Below, piece after piece: positions 34,294-42,289 of a stretch of 64,000 bases of DNA (position 1 is its first letter; each line of letters starts with the position of its first letter). The stretch lies in assembly GCF_900103455.1 (NCBI RefSeq), contig NZ_FNHI01000018.1:77819-141818 (forward strand). The letters are read 5' to 3'. The position numbers and the translations under genes are program-made. This DNA is from Streptomyces wuyuanensis. Its GTDB lineage: Bacteria; Actinomycetota; Actinomycetes; Streptomycetales; Streptomycetaceae. The notes under the pieces were generated by a model that was given only the letters and a program-made list of their open reading frames with translations, searched no databases and was not told the origin of the DNA.

Positions 34294-35088
34294 TTGAGCG
34301 CCACCGAGGCCGCTTCCGCCCGCCCGGCCGATTCCCCCGTGGCTCCGGTCGCGGACCCGCAGCCCGCGCCGGGCGCCGCGCCGCCCCGTACCCCCCTCGG
34401 CGCCCGGGCGGCCGCCGAACTGGTGGGGACCGCGGCCCTTGTGGCCGTCGTCGTCGGCTCAGGCATCCAGGCCACCGAGCTCACCCGGGACGTCGGCCTC
34501 CAGCTCCTGGCCAACTCGCTCGCCACGGTCTTCGGGCTCGGTGTGCTGATCGTCCTGCTCGGCCCGGTCTCCGGGGCCCACTTCAACCCCGTCGTCACCC
34601 TGGCCGAGTGGTGGACCGCCCGACGCGGCGGCGCCGGCGTCACCACCCGCGAGACGGCGGTGTACGTGCCGGCCCAGATCGCGGGGGCGATCGCGGGCGC
34701 GATCCTGGCCGATGCCATGTTCGGCGAGCCCTTGGTGAAGTGGTCCACGCACGAAAGGTCCGCCGGCAACCTGCTGCTCGGCGAGGTCGTGGCAACGGCC
34801 GGGCTGATTTTGCTCATCTTCGGCCTGGCGCGCACCGACCGTCTCCGGTTCGCCGCCGTCGCGGTCGCCTCCTACATCGGCGCCGCCTACTGGTTCACCT
34901 CCTCCACCTCCTTCGCCAACCCGGCGGTGACCATCGGACGGGCGTTCAGCGACACCTTCGCCGGCATCTCCCCCGCGTCCGTCCCCGGGTTCATCGGGGC
35001 CCAACTCGCCGGTGCCGTCGTGGGCCTGGCCCTGGTGGCGCTCATCTTCATGCCCGGCCGCTCCGCCGAGACGCAGCCGGCCGCATGA
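34294..35088 (+). CDS. Aquaporin-like arsenite channel (MIP family)
   Basis: Major intrinsic protein of 264 residues with six membrane helices and two half-helices. The two NPA-type boxes are SGAHFNPVVTLAEWW and TSFANPAVTIGRAF; the first has NPV in place of NPA. Located between arsR and a flavin monooxygenase gene, it is probably an AqpS-like channel through which arsenite leaves the cell. The start is TTG, chosen because AAGGAG lies six bases upstream. A Pro/Ala-rich N-terminal tail of about 35 residues precedes helix 1. It overlaps the next gene by ATGA. Confidence 0.88.
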   Translation: MSATEAASARPADSPVAPVADPQPAPGAAPPRTPLGARAAAELVGTAALVAVVVGSGIQATELTRDVGLQLLANSLATVFGLGVLIVLLGPVSGAHFNPVVTLAEWWTARRGGAGVTTRETAVYVPAQIAGAIAGAILADAMFGEPLVKWSTHERSAGNLLLGEVVATAGLILLIFGLARTDRLRFAAVAVASYIGAAYWFTSSTSFANPAVTIGRAFSDTFAGISPASVPGFIGAQLAGAVVGLALVALIFMPGRSAETQPAA

Positions 35089-36140
35089 CCCGGCAGACGC
35101 AGGTGGTGGTGATCGGTGGCGGCCAGTCCGGCCTCGCCGCCGGCTACCACCTGCGCCGCCTCGGCATCGACTTCACCATCCTCGACACGCAGGCCACGCC
35201 GGGCGGCGCGTGGCAGCACGTCTGGGACTCGCTCCGTCTGTTCTCCCCAGCGGCCTTCTCCTCGCTCCCCGGCCGGCTCATGCCACCCCAGCCCGGCGAG
35301 CCGTACCCGGACGCCCAGCACGTGGTGGACTACCTCGCCGACTACGAGAAGCGCTACGAACTGCCGGTGCAACACGGGGTCCAGGTCCAGAACGTCCGCC
35401 GCGACGGCCATCTCCTGCTCGTCGACACCGACTCCGGCTCCTGGCGGGCCCGTGCCGTGATCAGCGCGACCGGTACCTGGTCGCGGCCTCTTCTGCCGGC
35501 GGTACCCGGCCGTGCTTCCTTCCGGGGCGAGCAGGTGCACACGGTGGACTACCGCCGCCCACAGGATTTCGCCGGGCGGCGCGTCATCGTCGTCGGCGGC
35601 GGCAACTCGGGCGCCCAGATCGCGGCCGACCTCGCCGGCCACGCCGACCTCACCTGGGTCACCCTGCGCCCACCGCGTTTCCTTCCCGACGACGTCGACG
35701 GCCGTGTCCTGTTCGACGTCGCCACCGCGCGCCGCAAAGCCCTCGACGCGGGCCGCACCGACACCGGCGGCGTCGCGTCACTGGGCGACGTCGTCGCAGT
35801 CCCGCCCGTCCGCAGTGCCCGGGACCACGGACTGCTCAAGGCCACACCCATGTTCACCCGTCTGACGGCGGACGGCGTCCAGTGGGCCGACGGCACCCGG
35901 GCCGCGGCGGACACCGTCATCTGGTGCACCGGCTTCAGGCCCGCTCTGTCCCATCTCGCCCCGCTCGGGCTCAGGGGCGCACGCGGCCACATCACCATGT
36001 CCGGAACCCGCGCCGCCGACGAGCCGCGTCTCCACCTCCTCGGCTACGGAGACTGGACCGGCCCCGCCTCCGCCACCCTCATCGGGGTCGGCAGGCCCGC
36101 ACGGGACGCCGCACGCGAGATCGCCGCGCTGGTGACCTGA
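35085..36140 (+). CDS. arsO: ArsO-like flavin-dependent monooxygenase
   Basis: NAD(P)H- and FAD-binding protein of 351 residues. FAD motif VVVIGGGQSGLAAGYHLRRLG, conserved LRLFSPAAFSSLPG, NADPH motif VIVVGGGNSGAQIAADLAG and terminal VIWCTGFRPALSHL identify it with ArsO/TrkA-like flavin monooxygenases found in arsenic operons. The exact reaction of ArsO is uncertain in the literature. Coupled to the aquaporin gene by ATGA. Confidence 0.85.
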   Translation: MTRQTQVVVIGGGQSGLAAGYHLRRLGIDFTILDTQATPGGAWQHVWDSLRLFSPAAFSSLPGRLMPPQPGEPYPDAQHVVDYLADYEKRYELPVQHGVQVQNVRRDGHLLLVDTDSGSWRARAVISATGTWSRPLLPAVPGRASFRGEQVHTVDYRRPQDFAGRRVIVVGGGNSGAQIAADLAGHADLTWVTLRPPRFLPDDVDGRVLFDVATARRKALDAGRTDTGGVASLGDVVAVPPVRSARDHGLLKATPMFTRLTADGVQWADGTRAAADTVIWCTGFRPALSHLAPLGLRGARGHITMSGTRAADEPRLHLLGYGDWTGPASATLIGVGRPARDAAREIAALVT

Positions 36141-36445
36141 AGCGTCGCGACAAGCGGATGTCGGCTGCGGCCCGGACTGAAGGGCGCACCCGGAGCCGAG
36201 TCAGGACAGGTTCTGGACGACCTGACGTACTCGCCCCGCCAGGTTCTCGGGCACAGGGGCGTGAGGGCGGCCGGGGGTCTCAGAATTCGTTGCCCGTGCA
36301 CGGACCATCTCGTAGGCGACCAGCACGCTCGGGCACGCCCCTTCGGCCCTGGTGGCGTCGTCGAACTCCAGGGTCAGGCCCTGCCTTGCCGACGACGTCG
36401 GCCGTGGTGATGCCGGCTGATGCTGTGGTGCGGGTGGCGTTGCCG
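36141..36445. other. Intergenic with possible remnant gene
   Basis: On the minus strand, 36201 to about 36385 reads as an open, Streptomyces-like coding stretch (EFDDATRAEGACPSVLVAYE, ending RVRQVVQNLS) without a start. It may be the 3' end of a lost gene; no family was recognised. Confidence 0.3.
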
Positions 36446-36988
36446 TCAGATGACGTGCGGGCTGCGGCGTTCCAGCAGTACGACGTCGCGCCAGACGCCG
36501 TGGTGGAGGCCGATGCGTTCACGGAGACCGATGACGCGGAACCCGGCACGTTTGTGCAGGGCGAGACTGGCGGTGTTCTCCGGGAAGATCCCGGACTGGA
36601 TGGTCCAGATGCCTGCGGCTTCCGTCGAATCGACGAGGGCTTTGAGGAGCGAGGCGGCAATGCCCCGGCCCCGGGCACCGGGGTGGACGTAGACGGAGTG
36701 CTCGACGACTCCGGCGTACGCGCACCGGTCGGACACCTGGGTGGCCGCGACCCAGCCGAGTACCGCACCGTTCGCATCGGCGGCGACGAAGCGGTGACCC
36801 GGCAGTTTCGCGGCGTCGAACGCCGGCCAGTCAGGGGCCGTCGTCTCGAACGTGGCATTGCCCTCGGCGATACCGGCCCGGTAGATCGCCAGGACCTCAT
36901 CGGCATGATCGGGGGTCAGCGGCACGATCACCGGACCGGCTCCGGTGATCGTGCCGGACACGGTCCGGCCCGTCCTCGACGCGTTCAC
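36446..36988 (-). CDS. ArsN-like GNAT acetyltransferase
   Basis: A 180-residue N-acetyltransferase. The acetyl-CoA loop is VHPGARGRGIAASLLKALVD, preceded by VVEHSVYV, and later LALHKRAGFRVIGLRERIG; this is the phosphinothricin/methionine-sulfoximine acetyltransferase type. The homologue ArsN in arsenic operons acetylates arsenic-containing glutamate mimics such as arsinothricin, which is the likely role here. Its GTG overlaps the arsR stop, so it is coupled to that gene and should be arsenite-inducible. Confidence 0.85.
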   Translation of the reverse strand: MNASRTGRTVSGTITGAGPVIVPLTPDHADEVLAIYRAGIAEGNATFETTAPDWPAFDAAKLPGHRFVAADANGAVLGWVAATQVSDRCAYAGVVEHSVYVHPGARGRGIAASLLKALVDSTEAAGIWTIQSGIFPENTASLALHKRAGFRVIGLRERIGLHHGVWRDVVLLERRSPHVI

Positions 36989-37359
36989 GCTGCTGCGGCG
37001 GTGGTGGTGAGGAGCTTGCCCATCGCGGCGAGCACCGACGGCTCGACGCGGTAGTAGACCCAGGTGCCGCGCCGCTCCGAGCTCAGGAGCCCGGCTTCCT
37101 TGAGCTTCTTCAGGTGGTGGGAAACGGTCGGCTGGGAGACGCCGACGTCGGAGATGTCGCACACGCACGCCTCCCCGCCCTCGTGTGAGGCGACCGAGGA
37201 GAACAGCCTCAACCGGACCGGGTCGCCGAGCGCCTTGAACATCCGCGCCGCCGTCTCGGCCTCCTCGGCCGTCATCGGCCGCTCGGTCAGCGGCGGGCAG
37301 CACGGCGCCACGCCCTGGTCGGCGGGCTCGAGCAGCGGCAGCACCTTCGCATTCGACAT
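36985..37359 (-). CDS. arsR: ArsR-family repressor (Corynebacterium-type cysteine site)
   Basis: A 124-residue winged-helix repressor. An N-terminal pair Cys20-Cys21 (APCCPP) and Cys65/Cys67 (EACVCDISDVG) match the three-cysteine site made of an N-terminal CC pair and one internal cysteine in C. glutamicum ArsR. The recognition helix is VSQPTVSHHLKKLKEAGLL. It precedes the ArsN-like gene. The same palindromic site occurs at its own start and in the divergent promoter about 430 bases away. Confidence 0.9.
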   Translation of the reverse strand: MSNAKVLPLLEPADQGVAPCCPPLTERPMTAEEAETAARMFKALGDPVRLRLFSSVASHEGGEACVCDISDVGVSQPTVSHHLKKLKEAGLLSSERRGTWVYYRVEPSVLAAMGKLLTTTAAAA

Positions 37360-37384
37360 ACGTCTATGTTGACATACGTCGAAC
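37351..37384. promoter_or_regulatory. ArsR operator A
   Basis: An imperfect palindrome beginning ATTCGACATACGTCTATGTT and ending TACGTCGAA covers the arsR start codon. Its core CTATGTTGAC recurs in operator B. Confidence 0.6.
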
Positions 37385-37439
37385 TAAACGCCCAGGGGCT
37401 GCCGCCGTCCTGCCACCGGGAGCGGTGCGTGGCGAAGTG

Positions 37440-37776
37440 GCGTGCGATCCGACGGGCGTCCCGCCCCACGCCTCGCAGGGAGGCGGAGGACAGGCTGCGC
37501 TGCCGTTCCAGGCCGACGCAGGCGAGGCGGAGGTGGCCGGCCGGCTCGTCCCGGTGCGGGTGACGCTCGGGATCAGGACCGAAGGGCATTCCAGGCAGAG
37601 AGCTGCATCTCGCCGGGGAGAAGAGGGTGAGGCCGTCGTAGTAGTGCGGCCAGGAGCCTGCCGGCTTCCTCGGACGCTTCCAGCACGACCGGCTTCAGCC
37701 CTCTTTCGCACAGGGCGTATGCGGCGGCCAGGCCGGACTGCCCGCCGCCGATCACCGCGACTTCGACGTGCTCCAT
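37440..37776 (-). pseudogene. Decayed ArsO-like flavin monooxygenase gene
   Basis: The intact beginning MEHVEVAVIGGGQSGLAAAY and RGLKPVVLEASEEAG is the FAD-binding part of an ArsO-like protein. After EEAG the frame must shift to read SWPHYYDGLTLFSP, then SSLPGMPFGPDPERHPHRDE, as in relatives; shortly after that similarity is lost. The gene therefore has one early indel and lacks the last two thirds. It starts beside ArsR operator B, so it was once part of the second arsenic operon set. Confidence 0.75.
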
Positions 37777-37786
37777 GAAACCCCAG

Positions 37787-37820
37787 ATTCGACAAATGTC
37801 TATGTTGACGTTCATCGAAT
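37787..37820. promoter_or_regulatory. ArsR operator B
   Basis: A near copy of operator A (ATTCGACAAATGTCTATGTT, then GACGTTCATCGAAT) lies between the decayed monooxygenase and the flavoprotein gene, allowing one ArsR to control both directions. Confidence 0.6.
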
Positions 37821-37880
37821 CAGATGCCATGCTGACAGGACAAGTCATCGACGGATGTCGAAACAGAATGGGGAGTCATC

Positions 37881-39242
37881 GTGAACCCACCCACCGCCAC
37901 CCTGCCCGTCGTGGTGATCGGAGCCGGCCCGATCGGTCTGGCCGCCGCTGCCCACCTCGTCGAACGCGGTCTGGAGCCGCTGGTCCTGGAGGCCGGAGTT
38001 GGTGCGGGCAGCGCGGTGCGGGAGTGGAGCCACGTACGACTGTTCTCCACCTGGGCCGAGGTCGTGGACCCTGCTGCCGAGAAGCTCCTGGCCCCCACGG
38101 GCTGGGTGAAGCCGGACGGTGCCACCTACCCGACCGGCGGCGACTGGGCTCAGCGCTACCTCCAGCCCTTGGCCGATGTCCTCGGTGACAAGGTCCGGTT
38201 CGGCGCTCGTGTCACCGGTGTCTCCCGGCTCGGGCGTGACCGCGTGGTGGACGCCGACCGCGAACGGCAGCCCTTCACCGTCCGCCTCGTCCACGCCGAC
38301 GGCGCCGAGGAGCGGATCACCGCCCGCGCCGTCATCGACGCCTCCGGCACCTGGGCGAGCCCCGGCCCCCTCGGCGCAGACGGCCTGCCGGCCCTCGGCG
38401 AGCGGGCAGCCGCCGACCGCATCTCCTACCGCGTACCCGACCTGCGCGACGACGCCGTACGCGCCCGGTACGCGGGCAGGCGCACCGCCGTCATCGGCTC
38501 CGGTGCCTCGGCCTTCACCGCCCTCGCCCAACTCGCCGACCTCGCCGCGGACGCACCGGGCACACACGCGGCGTGGATCCTGCGGCGCGGCATCTCCGGC
38601 TCCACCTTCGGCGGCGGCGAGGCCGACCAGCTCCCCGCCCGCGGCGCACTGGGCTTGGCGGCGAAGGCCGCCGTCGACGACGGATACGCCGATGCCGTCA
38701 CCGGCTTCCGGACCGACGCGATCGAGCGGGACGCCGACGGACGGCTGGTGCTCGTCGCCGAGGACGGCCGCCGACTCGACCCGGTCGACGAGGTGATCGC
38801 CCTCACCGGCTTCCGCCCCGACCTCACCTTTCTGACCGAGCTGCGTCTCGGGCTCGACGAGCGCCTCCAGGCGCCGGTCGAACTCGCACCGCTGATCGAC
38901 CCGAACGTCCACTCCTGCGGAACCGTCTACCCGCACGGAGTGGGAGAGCTGTCGCACCCGGAGAAGGGCGTCCACCTCGTCGGCATGAAGTCCTACGGCC
39001 GCGCCCCGACGTTCCTCGCCATGACCGGCTACGAACAGGTCCGCTCCATCGCCGCCGCCCTCGCAGGCGACCACGCGGCCGCCACCCGCGTCGAGCTCAC
39101 CCTCCCCGAGACCGGAGTCTGCGGCGGAGCCGGCCTGTTCGACGAGCCCGAAGCCGCCCAGGCCGACGGCGGAGGCTGCTGCGCCACGCCCGGCACACTC
39201 CAGATCGGTGTGGGCGCCCCTGCGGCGTCGGGCGGCTGCTGA
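37881..39242 (+). CDS. Flavoprotein oxidoreductase of the arsenic module, cysteine-rich tail
   Basis: Cytoplasmic FAD/NAD(P)-binding protein of 453 residues. FAD motif VVVIGAGPIGLAAAAHLVER, aromatic-rich VRLFSTWAEVVDPAA, NAD(P) motif AVIGSGASAFTALAQLADLA and the terminal EVIALTGFRPDLTFL. The last 50 residues contain cysteine clusters (ETGVCGGAG, GGGCCATPG and a final GGC), as often seen in arsenical-handling proteins. It is followed by the arsI-like gene and preceded by ArsR operator B, so arsenite-induced redox chemistry on arsenicals is likely, but the substrate is not established. GGGGAG precedes GTG 37881. Confidence 0.8.
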   Translation: MNPPTATLPVVVIGAGPIGLAAAAHLVERGLEPLVLEAGVGAGSAVREWSHVRLFSTWAEVVDPAAEKLLAPTGWVKPDGATYPTGGDWAQRYLQPLADVLGDKVRFGARVTGVSRLGRDRVVDADRERQPFTVRLVHADGAEERITARAVIDASGTWASPGPLGADGLPALGERAAADRISYRVPDLRDDAVRARYAGRRTAVIGSGASAFTALAQLADLAADAPGTHAAWILRRGISGSTFGGGEADQLPARGALGLAAKAAVDDGYADAVTGFRTDAIERDADGRLVLVAEDGRRLDPVDEVIALTGFRPDLTFLTELRLGLDERLQAPVELAPLIDPNVHSCGTVYPHGVGELSHPEKGVHLVGMKSYGRAPTFLAMTGYEQVRSIAAALAGDHAAATRVELTLPETGVCGGAGLFDEPEAAQADGGGCCATPGTLQIGVGAPAASGGC

Positions 39243-39273
39243 CCACCCACCAACTCAAGCAGGAGGCCCCGTC

Positions 39274-39741
39274 ATGTCCCGTCTACAGCTTGCCCTCCGC
39301 GTCCCCGACCTTGCCGCGTCGGTCGCCTTCTACACCAAGCTCTTCGCCACCGAGCCCGCCAAACTCCGCGACGGCTACGCCAACTTCGCCATCGCCGAGC
39401 CCCCGCTGAAACTCGTCCTCATCGAGGGAACGCCGCAGGAGGCGACCCGCATGGACCACCTCGGCGTCGAGGTCGACAGCACCGAGGCCGTTCACGCCGC
39501 CGCCACCCGGCTCGGCGAAGCGGGTCTGGCCACCGAGGAGGAGAACGACACCACCTGTTGCTACGCCCTGCAGGACAAGGTCTGGGTCCGCGGGCCCGGC
39601 GGGGAGCCGTGGGAGGTCTACGTCGTCAAGGCCGACGCCGGCACCCTGACCAAGCAGCAGGGCAGCACCTGCTGCTCCCCGCCCGCGGCTGCGCAGGACG
39701 GCGCGGCCGAACCGGTCGGCACCGCCGGCGGCTGCTGCTGA
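39274..39741 (+). CDS. arsI: ArsI-like C-As lyase (VOC family)
   Basis: A 155-residue vicinal-oxygen-chelate protein. It starts SRLQLALRVPDLAASVAFYT with the VOC beta-alpha unit, has the metal-binding region MDHLGVEVDS, and the cysteine-bearing DTTCCYALQDKVWVRGPGGE with the following PWEVYVV that gives the last metal-ligand glutamate. ArsI cleaves the carbon-arsenic bond of trivalent organoarsenicals, holding arsenic with the CC pair. The tail adds further cysteine pairs (STCCSPP and a terminal GGCC). AGGAGG precedes the ATG. Confidence 0.88.
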   Translation: MSRLQLALRVPDLAASVAFYTKLFATEPAKLRDGYANFAIAEPPLKLVLIEGTPQEATRMDHLGVEVDSTEAVHAAATRLGEAGLATEEENDTTCCYALQDKVWVRGPGGEPWEVYVVKADAGTLTKQQGSTCCSPPAAAQDGAAEPVGTAGGCC

Positions 39742-39766
39742 CCCGGCGATGACGACCTCTCCGTCG

Positions 39767-39807
39767 GCGAGGCCGCGACCGGATCGGGGGACCGGTCGCG
39801 GCCTCGC
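39767..39807 (+). terminator. Hairpin terminator after arsI
   Basis: A perfect 16-bp stem (GCGAGGCCGCGACCGG and complement) around a nine-base loop, 25 bases after the arsI stop; it closes the arsenic region. Confidence 0.75.
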
Positions 39808-40101
39808 TCCGCCCTGCCGGCTCTCTGCGCCACACTCTCCGTCGCCTCCGTACCGGCGGCCCGGCCTCCAGGCCGTCGCGCAGTCCGTACAGCAGGGGCG
39901 GACTGCCGCGTACGTGCCGACCGCGCAGTGATACGAGCTCCGATCGGCCCTGCCGCACGCCCGTCCGGCGGCACGGTGCCGCGCACCGGTTGCCGGTGCA
40001 TGACCGTTCTCGTGTGATGGAGGCACAGCCTTTCTCCCTGTTCGTCAAGACCTGGGCGGCAGGGCACTCACGTCTGCCGAGTGGCCGGAAGAGGAGGCGA
40101 C
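39808..40101. other. Intergenic before the stress-protein gene
   Basis: No gene recognised. A weak dormancy-type box, GCTCCGATCGGCCC at 39937-39950 (right half perfect, left half degenerate), is the only candidate regulatory site. Confidence 0.35.
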
Positions 40102-40989
40102 GTGCATGATCAGCACGCGACCCGATCGGTGGTAGTCGGTGTGGTCGAGGCCGAGGGTCAGGAACAGGTGGCTCTTCGCGCGGCACACGAGGCCACCCGA
40201 GCCGGTACGGGGCTGCGCATCATGCACGCAGTCGAGTGGCCGTCACCGCCGGACGCGGCCGAAGCACATACAGCAGGCGGGACGGAGCGGGCGGAGCGGA
40301 CGATCACCCACTTGTCCGAAGCGGTCCACCGGCAGTTCCCAGACCTGGCAGTCGAGCAGGAACTCGTCTCCGGTTCACCGGCGTCGGCGCTCATCCATCA
40401 GTCGGCCGAAGCAGCTCTGATCGTGGTCGGTCATCGAGGAACGGGTGGCTTCGCCCGGCTGCCACTCGGCTCCGTGAGTCTGCAGGTTGCCACTCATTCC
40501 CGCTGCCCGGTCCTCGTCCTCCGACCCACGCGCGGCACCGAGCCGAGCGACAACCGGGTGGTGGTCGGCGTCGACGTCGACGACATCCAGCCGCACGTGA
40601 TGGAGTTCGCCCTGCGTGCTGCCGACTCCCCCGGTGCCTGGCTCGAAGTCGTCCACGCCTCCACACGGCCCGAACTCCTCAGCACCGGCCCCACCGGCCC
40701 CCTCCTCGTCGGCCATGAAACACGACCGATCGCCGCGAAGGAGCTGCTCGAGGAGAGGCTCGGCCCGTACCGGTCCCGCCATCCCGACGTGGACATCCGT
40801 ACGCGTGTCGAGCGGGGTCGGCCCACGAACCTGCTGGTGGAGTCCTCACGCCACGCGAAGGTTCTGGTGGTGGGCACGCATGGTCGCACCGGCCTCCGGA
40901 GACTGATGCTCGGCTCGGTGAGCGGTGAGGTGCTGCACACCGCGGAGTGCCCAGTCGTCGTGGTGCCCCCTCCGGTCGGGGAGAAGTGA
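40102..40989 (+). CDS. Tandem-domain universal stress protein
   Basis: A 295-residue protein of two USP domains. Each carries the ATP-binding pattern G-2x-G-9x-GS: GHRGTGGFARLPLGSVS in the first and GTHGRTGLRRLMLGSVSGE in the second, so both halves should bind ATP. Such proteins accumulate under hypoxia or stationary phase and are prominent in DosR-type regulons. GTG 40102 was chosen because GAGGAGG lies a few bases upstream; an earlier GTG lacks a site. Confidence 0.9.
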   Translation: MHDQHATRSVVVGVVEAEGQEQVALRAAHEATRAGTGLRIMHAVEWPSPPDAAEAHTAGGTERAERTITHLSEAVHRQFPDLAVEQELVSGSPASALIHQSAEAALIVVGHRGTGGFARLPLGSVSLQVATHSRCPVLVLRPTRGTEPSDNRVVVGVDVDDIQPHVMEFALRAADSPGAWLEVVHASTRPELLSTGPTGPLLVGHETRPIAAKELLEERLGPYRSRHPDVDIRTRVERGRPTNLLVESSRHAKVLVVGTHGRTGLRRLMLGSVSGEVLHTAECPVVVVPPPVGEK

Positions 40990-41001
40990 CGCCCCCGGGT
41001 G

Positions 41002-41220
41002 TCAGTGGACGTCGATCACGATCTTGCCTTGCGCGGTGCCGCTCTCCACGGCCGCGTGGGCACCCGCGACATCGGCGAGCGCGAAGCGCCTGGGCCGAGC
41101 GGCGGTGTGAGTTCCCCGGCGTCGGCGAGTGCCGCCGACTCACGCATGATTCCTCCGTGGTGCTCCCGCCCGCGCCCGGTCAGCAGGGGCAGGAGGGTGA
41201 ACACGCCGGAGCGGCGGACG
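41002..41220 (-). pseudogene. 3' remnant of a quinone oxidoreductase/alcohol dehydrogenase gene
   Basis: Reading leftward: GVFTLLPLLTGRGREHHGGI, MRESAALADAGELTP, then after a one-base shift RRFALADVAGAHAAVESGTA and QGKIVIDVH followed by a stop. This is the C-terminal end of a zinc-free or zinc-type medium-chain dehydrogenase (QOR-like) in which the GKIVI ending is typical. The N-terminal three quarters are missing and one frameshift is present. Such a dehydrogenase sits beside universal stress genes in other Streptomyces dormancy clusters. Confidence 0.7.
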
Positions 41221-41352
41221 GCTCGAGCACTCGCGCACCCCTGACCCACGCTGCCACGCGTCGCAGTCCGGCTACGACGTGCCCGGGCGTCGCGGAGCCG
41301 CAGGCCGCCCGGCACCGGTGGTGCGGTGCGGCATCCGCTCCGCGCCCTTCGT

Positions 41353-41985
41353 TCACTCTCCCGGGCGGCCGGACCAGCGTGGTTCGACGGCCGCCCACTC
41401 GGCCTCCCACGCCTCCAGAGTCCTGCCCTCGAGCCGACGGTCCCGGAAGCCGGTCACGGCCGCGGCGGCACCGGCGAGCACGGTGAACACCGACACGCCA
41501 GCGAGTGCGGAGGCCATGGCCATGTCGGCGTCGGTAGAGGGCTTCGGGACAAGACGCCCGTGCTCGTCGACCCAGATCCGGACCACGCTTCCGGCCGCGG
41601 TGCCCAGCGGCACCTCGACGACGCCTCTGTGCGCGCCGCTCCCCGGTCGGCTCCAGGTCGCCTCGGCCAGTGCCGCATCCGGCACTCCGGAGCGGGTGTC
41701 ACTCGCGCTCGCCACCGCCTCGGTCACCGTGGTCGCCCTGACCTGTTGCCGCTCTTCATCGAGCACGCGGCGGTGCTCGCTGGTCCACGTGGCCCAGGTG
41801 GCCGCCACCGCCAGCATCAGCGCCATGAGAACGGCGAGGGCCCCTTCCACCATCAGGCGGCTGTGCGCCCGGTCCGCAGGGCGGACCAACGGCCTCGCGT
41901 CCCTGCCTGCCGCGCGGACCAGGTGCCTCCACAGACTGTGCCCAGCCACGCCGTGCGGCCTGGGCGCGGAGAGTTCGTTCGTCAT
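41353..41985 (-). CDS. Rv1733c-like two-helix membrane protein
   Basis: A 210-residue membrane protein with a cytoplasmic N terminus, one helix (VEGALAVLMALMLAVAATWA), an outside segment with PLGTAAGSVVRIWVDEHGRL, and a second helix (ASALAGVSVFTVLAGAAAAV) before a charged tail ending EAEWAAVEPRWSGR. This layout and the W-x3-WxxVxPRWS ending match the Rv1733c family, a strongly DosR-induced protein of M. tuberculosis. Function unknown. The promoter region to its right contains two palindromic boxes shared with the divergent CBS-BON gene. Confidence 0.75.
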   Translation of the reverse strand: MTNELSAPRPHGVAGHSLWRHLVRAAGRDARPLVRPADRAHSRLMVEGALAVLMALMLAVAATWATWTSEHRRVLDEERQQVRATTVTEAVASASDTRSGVPDAALAEATWSRPGSGAHRGVVEVPLGTAAGSVVRIWVDEHGRLVPKPSTDADMAMASALAGVSVFTVLAGAAAAVTGFRDRRLEGRTLEAWEAEWAAVEPRWSGRPGE

Positions 41986-42110
41986 GACGGGCCTCCCGTC
42001 GTGGACCGCCCGGTGCACCAGCAGGCGATGCCCTCCGGCACCATGTCGCTCTCCCTCCACCCTCGGTGTTGTGCTCCCGTGCTCGTAGGGGGCGACCTTC
42101 CCTCCGCAGT

Positions 42111-42124
42111 GGGCCGGTCGGCCC
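42111..42124. promoter_or_regulatory. OsdR/DevR-type box
   Basis: GGGCCGGTCGGCCC, matching the consensus at all arm positions, about 125 bases upstream of the Rv1733c-like gene. Confidence 0.65.
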
Positions 42125-42174
42125 AGGGTGAAAGGGCCTCGGCAGGCAGCACGCCCGTCTCCCGCCCCCGCGGC

Positions 42175-42188
42175 GGGCCTCTCGGCCC
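42175..42188. promoter_or_regulatory. OsdR/DevR-type box
   Basis: GGGCCTCTCGGCCC, about 100 bases upstream of the CBS-BON gene and identical to the box upstream of the cNMP-domain gene at 27316. Confidence 0.65.
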
Positions 42189-42289
42189 TTGGCACGGCCC
42201 CATCAGCCCTATCCGATATGGGGGTCGTCGGCTGACGCTGGGGGTGCCGGGGCACGGGGCGCTCCGGACGACACCGAAGGGAGCCCGTG

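Larger units (their letters stand above)
41986..42289. other. Divergent promoter region with two dormancy-type boxes
   Basis: Shared by the Rv1733c-like gene and a CBS-BON gene; contains the boxes listed separately, one near each start. No coding frame was recognised. Confidence 0.55.
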
